From JAYOEY01 sp038120295 (lineage in GTDB: Bacteria > Pseudomonadota > Alphaproteobacteria > MPNO01 > UBA2964), in NCBI GenBank assembly GCA_038120295.1, contig JAYOLL010000013.1:27534-91533 (forward strand): a stretch of 64,000 nt of DNA. Direction: 5' to 3'. Numbering within the stretch: the stretch's first letter is position 1; each line of letters begins with the position of its first letter. Shown here piece by piece: positions 25,888 to 33,751 of this stretch. The notes below the pieces were generated by a model. It had not been told where the DNA came from. It did not search any database and worked only from the letters and a program-made list of their open reading frames with translations. The position numbers and the translations under genes were made by a program.

Positions 25888-25898
25888 AGTGCCTCCCG

Positions 25899-26951
25899 CT
25901 ATTTCTTCTTGGGGGCCTCGCCCTTGCCGAGCTTGATCGCCTTCTTGAACCGAGCGACGACTTCCTTGTCGGTGCTCAGCCCGTCCGCCACGATCCTGTC
26001 GAGCGCGGCGCCCTTCACCGGGTTTACGACCTGGTTGCGCTTCTTGGCCTCGGCCAGGAAAGCCGGGTCGGCGACGGCCTTGTCGAACGCTGCCCGCAGC
26101 GCCTCGACGCGCGCCATCGGTACGCTCGGCGAGACGAAGAACCCGTGGCCGACCTTGCCGCCGGTCTGCAGGAAATTAAGCACCTGCTTCTGCTCGTACG
26201 TTTTCATCAGGTCTTCGGCATGAGGCACGCCTGTATCGTCCAGCTCCTTCTCGCGCGGACCCATATAGACGACATGGACGATCTTCTTGTCGCGAAGCCA
26301 GTGCGGCTTGGTGGTCTTGTAGCTGGCATAGAACGAGCTGCGGCCGTTGACCTCGCCCTTCTGCATTGCGTTGTTCTGCCTGTCGCCCCCGCGATAGCCC
26401 GAAATGATTTTCCATTTCGTACCCTGCACGTGGTTGATCCAGGCGGGAAACAGATAACCGCTCGACAGCTTGCTCGACGTAGCCGTGGTGATCTCGGTGG
26501 TTTTGAGCTGCTTGATGGTCTTGGCTGGAGAATCGTGCCAGACCGACAGGACCGACGCCATCGGGGTGATCGAGCCGATCCAGCGCAGCTTGGTGGAATC
26601 GTAGCCGACACCCGAACGCAGCATCGGCGATATGATCGACGGTGGCAGCACCACGCCGACGACCGTACCGTCCTGTGCGGCCGCATTGACGATATACTTT
26701 ACCGACCGCGCGCCGCCGGCGCCGGGCATGGCGGTCACCACCCAGGTCGGATCGCCCGGAATGTATTTTTCAATGTGGCGTCCAAGCAGCCGCGCAGCAA
26801 AAGAAAAGCCGCCGCCTGCGCCGCCGCCCGAAATGGCGGTGATCTTCTTGTCCTTGTAGAAATCAGCGATCTCGTCCGCCTGGGCCGGAGCGCCTGCGGC
26901 GACAGCGGTTGCCAGAAGGGTAAGGGCAAATGTTCTAAACTGAAATTTCAT
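25899..26951 (-). CDS. Tripartite tricarboxylate transporter-type periplasmic binding protein (TctC/Bug-like)
   Basis: 350 residues with a signal peptide (ALTLLATAVAAGAPAQA). Mature features of the Bug/TctC family are IADFYKDKKITAISGGGAGG, PTWVVTAMPGAGGARSVKY and the ligand-loop pattern PSIISPML. Such proteins bind carboxylated or aromatic ligands for a TctAB permease. No tctA or tctB gene is near, so the membrane partners are encoded elsewhere or the protein acts as a sensor. It heads the unit binding protein / UbiD / DUF3095, which suggests the ligand is a carboxylic acid later decarboxylated. The C-terminal end is lysine-rich (GEAPKKK). Confidence 0.8.
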   Translation of the reverse strand: MKFQFRTFALTLLATAVAAGAPAQADEIADFYKDKKITAISGGGAGGGFSFAARLLGRHIEKYIPGDPTWVVTAMPGAGGARSVKYIVNAAAQDGTVVGVVLPPSIISPMLRSGVGYDSTKLRWIGSITPMASVLSVWHDSPAKTIKQLKTTEITTATSSKLSSGYLFPAWINHVQGTKWKIISGYRGGDRQNNAMQKGEVNGRSSFYASYKTTKPHWLRDKKIVHVVYMGPREKELDDTGVPHAEDLMKTYEQKQVLNFLQTGGKVGHGFFVSPSVPMARVEALRAAFDKAVADPAFLAEAKKRNQVVNPVKGAALDRIVADGLSTDKEVVARFKKAIKLGKGEAPKKK

Positions 26952-27137
26952 GGTCTCTTTCTCCCTGCTCGAAAATTCCCGTATTCAACGGTTTCATTCA
27001 TTAGGCTTCAAACGGTATCACATAAGGCCGACGTGCCAAATCACCTCATTCCTTTACAGCGGTCTCGCCGTTTGAGCGAGCAATCGGGAATTGGTATGGG
27101 TGTCTGCCCGCTTTTTTCGCATTCTCATACATAGTCA

Positions 27138-28325
27138 ATGAAACTCGTCGTTCTTTCCGTCGTCACCATGCTGATCCAGCAGGCCTTTGCCACCATGGCG
27201 CCGCTGGCGATCCCCCTGCTGGGACCGGTCGTGGTGAAGGTCTTTGACCTTAACCCCGGCTATATCGGCGGTCTGGCGGCGCTGACCTACGGGATCGGGA
27301 TGGTGTCGGCGGTCGGTTCCGGCAGCGTGATCCGGAAGATCGGTCCGCTCAGGGTGGCGCAGCTTTCCCTGATCTTCTGCGCGGTGGGGCTGTGGATCGG
27401 CGCCACCGGTTCTATCGCCTCCATCCTGCTCGGCGTTCTGATCGTCGGGATCGGAATCGGCCCGTCGACCCCGGCGAGTTCGCATATTCTTGCCCGGCTG
27501 TCTCCACCGGGTCTCGCGCCGCTGATTTTTTCGATCAAGCAGACCGGCGTGCCGCTCGGGGGGATATTCGCGGGGACGCTTTTCCCCTACTGGCTCGGGC
27601 TGGTCGACTGGCAGGGTGCGCTGCTGATTGCCGGGACGATCTACTTCGTTTTCGCGCTGACGATCCAGCCCCTGCGCGCGACGCTCGACGACGACCGCGA
27701 TCCCACAAGGCGGCTCACGCTGGGTGCGATGCTGGACAGCTTTCGTTTCGCCATGCGTCATCCCGTGCTGCGCGAGCTGGCGATCGCGCACTGCGTCTTC
27801 ACAGGGTTGCAGATTACGTTCGGTACGTTCTTCGTGGTGTTTCTGACAGCGGGTCTGGGGTTCGATCTGGTCTTCGCCGGGTTCGCCTTTGCCTGCGGGC
27901 AGGGCGCCGGGTTTGTCGGTCGCATAGTGTGGGGCTGGGTGGCGAGTCGTTTTCTGTCTACCCGGCTCGTGCTCGCCCTGCTGGGCGTTTCGATGGCCGT
28001 GGCCGGTGCGGCGGTAGCGCTAATCGACGGCGACTGGTCGAAGGAAGCGATCATTGCCCTCAGTGTCGCGTTCGGCGTGACGGTCATCGGATTCCAGGGC
28101 GTTATGCTGGCCGAAGTGGCGCGCAATGCGCCGCCGGGCGGGGCCGGCGACGTTACCGGCGTCGCCGTGGTGTTCGCTTATGGCGGCATGGTGATCTTTC
28201 CCGGCATCGTCGGCGCAATCGTCGGGCTGACCGGCAGCTACGAGACAGGGTTCCTGCTGGTTGCCGCCGTCACCCTGCCGGTCGGGCTGCTTTTTTTTCG
28301 GCCTGCGCGGGCTCCTGCTCGCTAA
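27138..28325 (+). CDS. MFS transporter
   Basis: 395 residues with about 12 membrane helices. The N-terminal half has IGGLAALTYGIGMVSAVGSG, a short RKIGPLRVAQ loop and GIGPSTPASSHILARL; the second half begins after a central loop (RATLDDDRDPTRRLT) at about residue 190. It belongs to the YbfB/oxalate-formate or cyanate-type branch of MFS carriers by general look only; substrate not assignable, an aromatic or organic acid being plausible here. No clear ribosome site precedes the ATG, and it may be leaderless or begin at ATG 27168. Its 3' end overlaps the convergent VOC gene by 56 bases. Confidence 0.78.
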   Translation: MKLVVLSVVTMLIQQAFATMAPLAIPLLGPVVVKVFDLNPGYIGGLAALTYGIGMVSAVGSGSVIRKIGPLRVAQLSLIFCAVGLWIGATGSIASILLGVLIVGIGIGPSTPASSHILARLSPPGLAPLIFSIKQTGVPLGGIFAGTLFPYWLGLVDWQGALLIAGTIYFVFALTIQPLRATLDDDRDPTRRLTLGAMLDSFRFAMRHPVLRELAIAHCVFTGLQITFGTFFVVFLTAGLGFDLVFAGFAFACGQGAGFVGRIVWGWVASRFLSTRLVLALLGVSMAVAGAAVALIDGDWSKEAIIALSVAFGVTVIGFQGVMLAEVARNAPPGGAGDVTGVAVVFAYGGMVIFPGIVGAIVGLTGSYETGFLLVAAVTLPVGLLFFRPARAPAR

Positions 28326-29118
28326 CCGCCAGCATGTTGTTCTCGAGATCCGCGAGGTAGTGCGCGGCGTAGGGCGTCGAGCGATCGAACAGGTCCAGCC
28401 GCGCCTTGCCTTCCGGGCCAACGCCGACGGGCGGCGGCGTCAGGGTCAGGTTGCGTTCGGTCATCGTCTTGTAATCGGTCTTGAACCCATCCAGGCTTTC
28501 GACCTTGAAAGCGATATGATCCGGGCCCGGCCGAGCAATCCCTGCTCCGGCGTACATCGTAATGTCCCACGGCATCAGGACGACCGTCATCCGCCCGTCG
28601 GTGACGTAGAAATTCTCGTCGCCTTCTTCCCGGTTGGCCATCTGCAGGCCAAGCACGTCGCAATAGAACTCGGCGCATTTTTCGGGATGCAGCGTGCGAA
28701 CCGCGTAATGCGTGATCCCGCGTTCCTGCTCCCACGCATCCTCGACATAAAGGTCTGTCCGGTTCTCCATATCGGCCTGCGACAGATCGAAGATATTACC
28801 GTCCGGATCGTGCGTGGTGATCCCGGCGAACGGGCGGTTGCTTGGCCGTTTAAGCCAGTTAATCTCGGGATATTTCCGGCTCATCCGCTCGAATACGGTC
28901 TCGGTGTCCTCGACCTCTACCCCGAAATGATCGAGCCCGCCCGCGCGGCCCGGCTTGCGCGGGTTGATATTCAGACCGACATATCCGTCGCCGACCGTGA
29001 TGGCGCTCATCTGATTTGCTTTGGGCGATGTTTTGAGATTGAACAGTACTTCGTAAAACCTGCTCACCATGGCGTACTGATCGGAAATGATCGCAACGTG
29101 GTTGATCTTGGCGAACAT
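28270..29118 (-). CDS. VOC-superfamily protein, extradiol catechol 2,3-dioxygenase-like
   Basis: 282 residues from ATG at 29118 (GGGAGA upstream), chosen over longer readings because MFAKINHVAIISDQYAMVSRF is the usual VOC opening. Two tandem beta-alpha-beta-beta-beta modules are visible: residues 1-130 (INHVAI, LDHFGVEV, HDPDGNIFDLSQ) and 145-265 (ITHYAVRT, FYCDVLGLQMA, PDHIAFKVE). Candidate metal ligands are the two histidines opening modules and a late Glu, as in type I extradiol dioxygenases. The activity could instead be another VOC reaction. Its last 56 bases lie inside the convergent MFS gene. Confidence 0.72.
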   Translation of the reverse strand: MFAKINHVAIISDQYAMVSRFYEVLFNLKTSPKANQMSAITVGDGYVGLNINPRKPGRAGGLDHFGVEVEDTETVFERMSRKYPEINWLKRPSNRPFAGITTHDPDGNIFDLSQADMENRTDLYVEDAWEQERGITHYAVRTLHPEKCAEFYCDVLGLQMANREEGDENFYVTDGRMTVVLMPWDITMYAGAGIARPGPDHIAFKVESLDGFKTDYKTMTERNLTLTPPPVGVGPEGKARLDLFDRSTPYAAHYLADLENNMLAVSEQEPAQAEKKAARPAG

Positions 29119-29323
29119 CGGCGGTCTCCCGTTTCGGTCGGGAAGAATTATGGCACCGGTATCCCGGATTGGAAACGGAGCAGGGGCGGCGTTCCGTTGC
29201 CTCGCAGGCCGCGCTAATGGCCGCCCCAATAGGCTGTGCGGGGGAGTTGTGATAGATTCCGGAAAAATTTGAAATTCCGTGGCCCCTCAGGGATACAGAC
29301 GAGCTGAAAGGAACTGGAACCAG

Positions 29324-30049
29324 ATGAGCGCTCTCGACGACGCGCGGCTTGAACTTGTCCGCGCCAACCGGATTCTTGCCCATGAAGGCGTGGTCGACGC
29401 CTATGGCCATATCAGCGTCCGTCACCCGGACGATCCGGAAAAGTTCCTGCTGGCGCGTTCGCGTTCGCCGGAACTGGTCGAACCGGACGACATTCTCGAG
29501 TTCACGCTTGATGGCGAGCCGGTCGATCCCGACGGCCCGCAGCCCTATCTGGAAAGATTTATCCATGCCGCGGTGATGGCGGAACGACCCGAAATCAACT
29601 CGGTGATCCATAGCCATGCCGAAGAAGTCATCGCCTTCGGCATCACGAAGAAGCCGCTGCGGCCGGTCTATCATGTCGGCGCGCGGATGGGGCGGGAAGC
29701 CTCCTGGTGGGATATTCGGGGCAGTTTTGACGGCGGTGACCTGCTGGTGACCAACATGGAGCAGGGACGCGACATGGCGCGGGCGCTGGGGTCGAACATC
29801 GTCGTGCTGATGCGCGGTCACGGGTTCAGCGCGGGAACGGAATCGATCTATTCCACGGTGTTCGCGGCGATTTATTGCCAGACCAACGCGCGCATCCTGA
29901 CGTCCGCTCTCGGCATGGGAGACGATGTCATGTACCTGACCGATGAGGAGATCGACTCGCACCTTGCCGGCCGGGGAACTGTAGGCAGTGTCGGCCAGAT
30001 CCGCGCCTGGGAATATTTCTGCCGTCGCGCCGGATGTATGGACCTCTGA
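29324..30049 (+). CDS. Class II aldolase/adducin family protein (paralog 2)
   Basis: 241 residues from ATG at 29324 with AAAGGAAC upstream, preferred to the earlier in-frame start at 29279. Metal-binding motifs are VDAYGHISVRHP, VIHSHAEEVIAFG and LMRGHGFSAGTE, the three histidine regions of the fold. It differs clearly from the protein encoded at 13483-14262. Such enzymes cleave or decarboxylate hydroxy-keto acids; a step after ring cleavage is inferred from the adjacent FAD hydroxylase-like gene, 13 bases downstream, with which it seems to form an operon. Confidence 0.82.
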   Translation: MSALDDARLELVRANRILAHEGVVDAYGHISVRHPDDPEKFLLARSRSPELVEPDDILEFTLDGEPVDPDGPQPYLERFIHAAVMAERPEINSVIHSHAEEVIAFGITKKPLRPVYHVGARMGREASWWDIRGSFDGGDLLVTNMEQGRDMARALGSNIVVLMRGHGFSAGTESIYSTVFAAIYCQTNARILTSALGMGDDVMYLTDEEIDSHLAGRGTVGSVGQIRAWEYFCRRAGCMDL

Positions 30050-30062
30050 TCGGCGTATTCCG

Positions 30063-31259
30063 ATGGCTACACCTCATGTTCTGATCGCGGGCGCCGGAAT
30101 CGGCGGGCTGACCGCCGCTCTTGCGATGCTCAAAGCCGGTATCGACGTCGACCTTTACGAACAGGCGCCGGAACTGACCGAGATCGGGGCAGGGTTCCAG
30201 ATGTCGGCCAACGGGACGCGGGTGCTCTACCATCTCGGCATGGGAGAGGCGATCGACCGTATCGCGTGGCAGCCCGACGGAAAGGAAATCCGAATCTGGA
30301 ACACCGGCCAGGCATGGAAGCTGTTCGATCTGGGCGCGGAATCGGTCGAGAGATACGGCTATCCCTATCTGATGTTCCATCGCGGCGACCTGCATCTGGC
30401 GCTGGCCGATGCGGTTTGCGCGATCAAGCCCGACGCAATCCACCTGGGTGCGCCCTGCGCCGGGTGCGAGCAGGACGGGAATGGAGTCCGGCTCCTGCTT
30501 GACGGAGGAGAAACCGTTTCCGGCGACGTTCTGGTTGGCGCCGACGGGGTTCACTCCAATATCCGGCAGTCGATTTTCGGCGCCGATGAGCGCACCTTTT
30601 CCGGCCTGATCGCCTGGCGCGGCGTGATCGACAAGGAAAAGCTGCCCGACGAAATGACGCGTCCCGTCGGTGTGAACTGGGTCGGCCCGGGCGGCCATGT
30701 TGTGCACTACTTCGTCCGCCACGGCGACATGCTCAACATCGTCGGCATTCTGGAAAAGGATGACTGGCAGGTCGAAAGCTGGACCGCGCAGGGCACGCAC
30801 GAGGAATGTCTCGCCGATTTCGAAGGCTGGCATCCGGCGATCCGGGAGACCTTTCGCCATATCGAAATTCCCTTCAAATGGGCGCTGATGCGGCGCGAGC
30901 CCATGGCGCAATGGACCATCGGTCGTGTGACGCTGCTGGGCGATGCGTGCCATGCGATGGTGCCGATGCTGGCGCAGGGCGCGGTCATGGCGATCGAGGA
31001 CGGGATGGTGCTGGCGCGCTGTCTCCAAGCCTGGCCCGACGATCCGCAGACCGCGCTGGCCCGGTACGAGGCCGCGCGGCTGGACCGGACGGCGCGCTGT
31101 ATCCGGGGCTCCAACGAAAATGCCGACCGGTTTCATAATTCGCAACTCGCCGACCCGGCGGTCGCCGAACGCTATGTCGACGAGGAATGGCAGCCCGACC
31201 GGGTGCGCGAGCGATACGACTGGCTGTTTACCTACGATGCGACGTCGGTATCCGTCTGA
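30063..31259 (+). CDS. FAD-dependent aromatic hydroxylase-like monooxygenase
   Basis: 398 residues from ATG at 30063. The FAD-binding dinucleotide motif is LIAGAGIGGLTAALAM at the N-terminus, the DG-type motif is VLVGADGVHSNIRQ, and the second FAD motif is VTLLGDACHAMVPMLAQGA. This is the class A flavoprotein hydroxylase layout (salicylate hydroxylase, 3-hydroxybenzoate 6-hydroxylase and similar), which hydroxylate phenolic acids with NAD(P)H and O2. The exact substrate is open. Located between the aldolase-like gene and a DMT transporter gene 12 bases downstream; the run looks like one transcript. Confidence 0.86.
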   Translation: MATPHVLIAGAGIGGLTAALAMLKAGIDVDLYEQAPELTEIGAGFQMSANGTRVLYHLGMGEAIDRIAWQPDGKEIRIWNTGQAWKLFDLGAESVERYGYPYLMFHRGDLHLALADAVCAIKPDAIHLGAPCAGCEQDGNGVRLLLDGGETVSGDVLVGADGVHSNIRQSIFGADERTFSGLIAWRGVIDKEKLPDEMTRPVGVNWVGPGGHVVHYFVRHGDMLNIVGILEKDDWQVESWTAQGTHEECLADFEGWHPAIRETFRHIEIPFKWALMRREPMAQWTIGRVTLLGDACHAMVPMLAQGAVMAIEDGMVLARCLQAWPDDPQTALARYEAARLDRTARCIRGSNENADRFHNSQLADPAVAERYVDEEWQPDRVRERYDWLFTYDATSVSV

Positions 31260-31271
31260 CCGGCGCGTTCA

Positions 31272-32177
31272 TTGACGATTTCAGAACGTTTTTCGAGCCT
31301 GCCGCCCGCCCTTCGCGGCGGAGTATGGATGGTATCGGCGGCGCTCAGCTTTACGCTGATGACGACGCTGATCCGCGAGGTGGCGGTGGACATTCACCCC
31401 TTCCAGATCGGGTTTATGCGGGTTCTGGTGAACCTTATCCTGATCCTGCCTTTCGCGTTCCGGACCGGTCGGGCGATCTGGATGACGCCCAACCACAAGA
31501 TCTACGCCTTTCGCGGCTTTACCGGGCTGGTGTTCGTATTGACCTATTTTCCCGGCGCGGCCCTGATCCCGGTCTCCGACTCGCAGGCACTGGTCTTCAC
31601 CTCGCCGCTGTTTCTGACCGCGATGGCTATCCTGTTTCTCGGCGAGCGTTATTCCAGCGCGCGCGGTATGGCGCTGATCGCCGGTTTTTGCGGCGTGTTG
31701 ATCATTCTTCGCCCCGGCTTCGACGAGGTGAATATCGGCGCAGTCCTTGTACTGATCGCGGCGGTGGCCAATGCTGCCAGCAACGCGACGGTCAAATACG
31801 CGACGCGGACCGATCATCCCGATACCGCCGTGTTCTACCTGATGCTCTGGGTGACGCCCGTGATGCTTGGGCCCGCACTCTGGGTCTGGAAGACGCCGAC
31901 GCTCTACCAGCTCGGTCTGTTAATCGCGATCGGGTTCTTCGCAACCTGCAACCAGCGCTTTCTCGGCAGGTCCTTCGCGTCCGCCGACGCCACCGCTGTT
32001 CTGCCGTTCGATTTCGCCCGCCTGCCGTTCGCCGCCCTGATCGGCTGGATTGCGTTCTCCGAACTGCCCGATATCTGGGTGTGGGGCGGCGGCTTCGTCA
32101 TCTTCGGCGCCTCCGTTCTGCTGGCAAGGCACGAATCGCGGAAGCGCCGCCTTGTACGGGACACACAGCGCAGATAG
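31272..32177 (+). CDS. EamA/DMT-family transporter
   Basis: 301 residues with about ten membrane helices in two EamA repeats (first around residues 10-140, second 150-290). Landmarks are PFQIGFMRVLVNLILILPF, FTSPLFLTAMAILFLGER and the second-repeat PFDFARLPFAALIGW. The start is taken as TTG at 31272, 12 bases after the FAD hydroxylase stop; a later ATG inside GGVWMVSA is possible. DMT carriers export or import small metabolites; substrate unknown. Probably the third gene of the aldolase/hydroxylase unit. Confidence 0.78.
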   Translation: MTISERFSSLPPALRGGVWMVSAALSFTLMTTLIREVAVDIHPFQIGFMRVLVNLILILPFAFRTGRAIWMTPNHKIYAFRGFTGLVFVLTYFPGAALIPVSDSQALVFTSPLFLTAMAILFLGERYSSARGMALIAGFCGVLIILRPGFDEVNIGAVLVLIAAVANAASNATVKYATRTDHPDTAVFYLMLWVTPVMLGPALWVWKTPTLYQLGLLIAIGFFATCNQRFLGRSFASADATAVLPFDFARLPFAALIGWIAFSELPDIWVWGGGFVIFGASVLLARHESRKRRLVRDTQRR

Positions 32178-32224
32178 AGTGCCCCGCCCATACCAACCGA
32201 CATCATCAGGCGAGTCCGATTATC

Positions 32225-33298
32225 ATGCCCACCCTAGTCGTTCAGAACGATCACATCCTCCGCGCGCTCCAGGTCATTCTCGACCCTGACTGCGAGCAGG
32301 AACGCGTTGAAGCCTTCGCAGACTATTATTCGGTGGACATGCCGGAATTTCCCGACTGGTGCGTCGATATTCGGAAGAAATATCCGAAGATCGCGCCGTC
32401 GACGGTGCTGCTGGCCGAGGATCAGGACGATTTTCGCGCCAAGATCGCGGAGGCCGATGCCGTCGTCGTCGAGGAACTCGTCGTCGGCGAGGAGGAACTC
32501 GCGGCTGCGCCGAACCTGAAGTTGGTCCAGAATTTCCGCACGGACATGCGCAATATTGACGAGGCGGCCTGCGCCGCGCGCGGCATTCCGGCGCTGCCGT
32601 TTCACCGCCAGGTCAATGTCGCGGTCGGCGAACATGCTTTCGGCCTGATGATGTCGCTCGCCAAGAAGATCGTCGAGACAAACAAGCTGCTGACCATCGA
32701 GCAGCTTCAGGCCGAGGGATGGCCGGCGCGGGTCTATAACCGCAAGCACACGGCAAACTCCAACTGGGCCCGCATCAACGGGGTCAAGAACATGTTCGGC
32801 TCCACGCTCGGCATTGTCGGTCTGGGCTCGGTAGGGCGTTATGTCGCGAACTGGGCCAATGCGTTCGGCATGAATGTGATCTACAACCAGCGCAACCAGC
32901 TGGATGCGTCGCTTGAGGCGGAGTTCAAGGCCTCATACGTGTCGCTGAACGAGCTGTTCGAGCAGTCGGATTTCATCTCGATCCACGTGCCGCTCAACGA
33001 ATCCACCAAGGGCCTGATCGGCGCCGAGCAGCTTGAGCGCGCTGCAAAGAAGCCGATCATCGTCAACATCGCCCGCGCCGATATCATCCAGAAGGAACCG
33101 CTGCTGGCGGCGCTCGATGCGGGCATTCTCGGCGGAGTCGGGATGGACGTTCATTACAAGGAGCCGGGAGATCCGGACGACCCGTTCCTCAAATACAAGA
33201 ACGTCGTGATGAGCCCTCATATCGCCATCGGCAGCCGCGTCAACGGCGCGCACGACATGGAAAACATCGTGTCGACCCTGAACGACGCGATGGGCTAA
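32225..33298 (+). CDS. D-isomer-specific 2-hydroxyacid dehydrogenase family protein
   Basis: 357 residues from ATG at 32225. The NAD-binding Rossmann motif is TLGIVGLGSVGRYVANWA, and catalytic residues are present in the expected order: Arg in VNIARADII, Glu in VGMDVHYKEPGDPDD and His in SPHIAIGSR. The family signature is usually N-x-x-R-G, whereas here the glycine is replaced by alanine (ARAD). The N-terminal substrate domain is longer than average. It should reduce a 2-keto acid or oxidise a D-2-hydroxy acid using NAD(H). It lies 47 bases after the DMT gene and may be read with it. Confidence 0.8.
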   Translation: MPTLVVQNDHILRALQVILDPDCEQERVEAFADYYSVDMPEFPDWCVDIRKKYPKIAPSTVLLAEDQDDFRAKIAEADAVVVEELVVGEEELAAAPNLKLVQNFRTDMRNIDEAACAARGIPALPFHRQVNVAVGEHAFGLMMSLAKKIVETNKLLTIEQLQAEGWPARVYNRKHTANSNWARINGVKNMFGSTLGIVGLGSVGRYVANWANAFGMNVIYNQRNQLDASLEAEFKASYVSLNELFEQSDFISIHVPLNESTKGLIGAEQLERAAKKPIIVNIARADIIQKEPLLAALDAGILGGVGMDVHYKEPGDPDDPFLKYKNVVMSPHIAIGSRVNGAHDMENIVSTLNDAMG

Positions 33299-33309
33299 GC
33301 CGGGCGTCG

Positions 33310-33351
33310 TTAACGCGTTTTTATCGGTTTTATTTCTTAATGGGCGCGTAA
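33310..33351 (+). promoter_or_regulatory. Two near-consensus CtrA-like boxes
   Basis: TTAA-CGCGTTT-TTAT (33310-33324) and TTAA-TGGGCGC-GTAA (33337-33351) each match the alphaproteobacterial CtrA site TTAA-N7-TTAA with one base changed. They lie 44-85 bases before the ATG of the small protein gene at 33395. A hairpin (GTAACC 33348-33353 with GGTTAC 33369-33374) overlaps the second box. Confidence 0.3.
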
Positions 33352-33394
33352 CCGCGTGCCCGTTCCCGGGTTACGCCCCTGCGGAGGTCACCCG

Positions 33395-33667
33395 ATGGCT
33401 GATAAAACGACTTTTCTGGTATCCGACGAAAACCCCGACGGGTGGAAACTCGAGGATATCCTGGCGGAAATCCAGAACGACATGATCCGGCGGACGCAGA
33501 AGATCGTCGGCGACGGCCGTACCGAGGCCCGCGCGGTTCTGAACAACAATATCGAGATTCTCGGCATGCTGTCGCAATGCATAGATCGCGCGACCGATTC
33601 GACGCGGATTCTCGACAAGGCTTTCGGTCCGCACAGGGAAGGCGAGCCCCGGATCGGCGATGCCTGA
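33395..33667 (+). CDS. Small hypothetical protein
   Basis: 90 residues from ATG with GGAGG eight bases upstream, so it is a well-initiated gene. The protein is soluble and mostly helical: EDILAEIQNDMIRRTQKIV, then EARAVLNNNIEILGMLSQC and IDRATDSTRILDKAF, with no membrane segment or known motif. The amphipathic helices could form a coiled-coil or small helical bundle. No family was recognised. It sits between the dehydrogenase gene and the M17 aminopeptidase gene, 84 bases from the latter, with CtrA-like boxes upstream. Confidence 0.7.
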   Translation: MADKTTFLVSDENPDGWKLEDILAEIQNDMIRRTQKIVGDGRTEARAVLNNNIEILGMLSQCIDRATDSTRILDKAFGPHREGEPRIGDA

Positions 33668-33751
33668 CATCATTACCGCCGTCGTTTCTTTCTCTTTTCA
33701 GAGCCTTCATAACGGGCCATTCTCTCCCTGAACAACTGGGAGTGTCGCTCC

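Noticed and set aside
31187..33298. A 703-residue plus-strand frame ahead of the 2-hydroxyacid dehydrogenase
   Set aside because: The first 346 codons run across the DMT transporter gene in another frame; the real start is ATG 32225.
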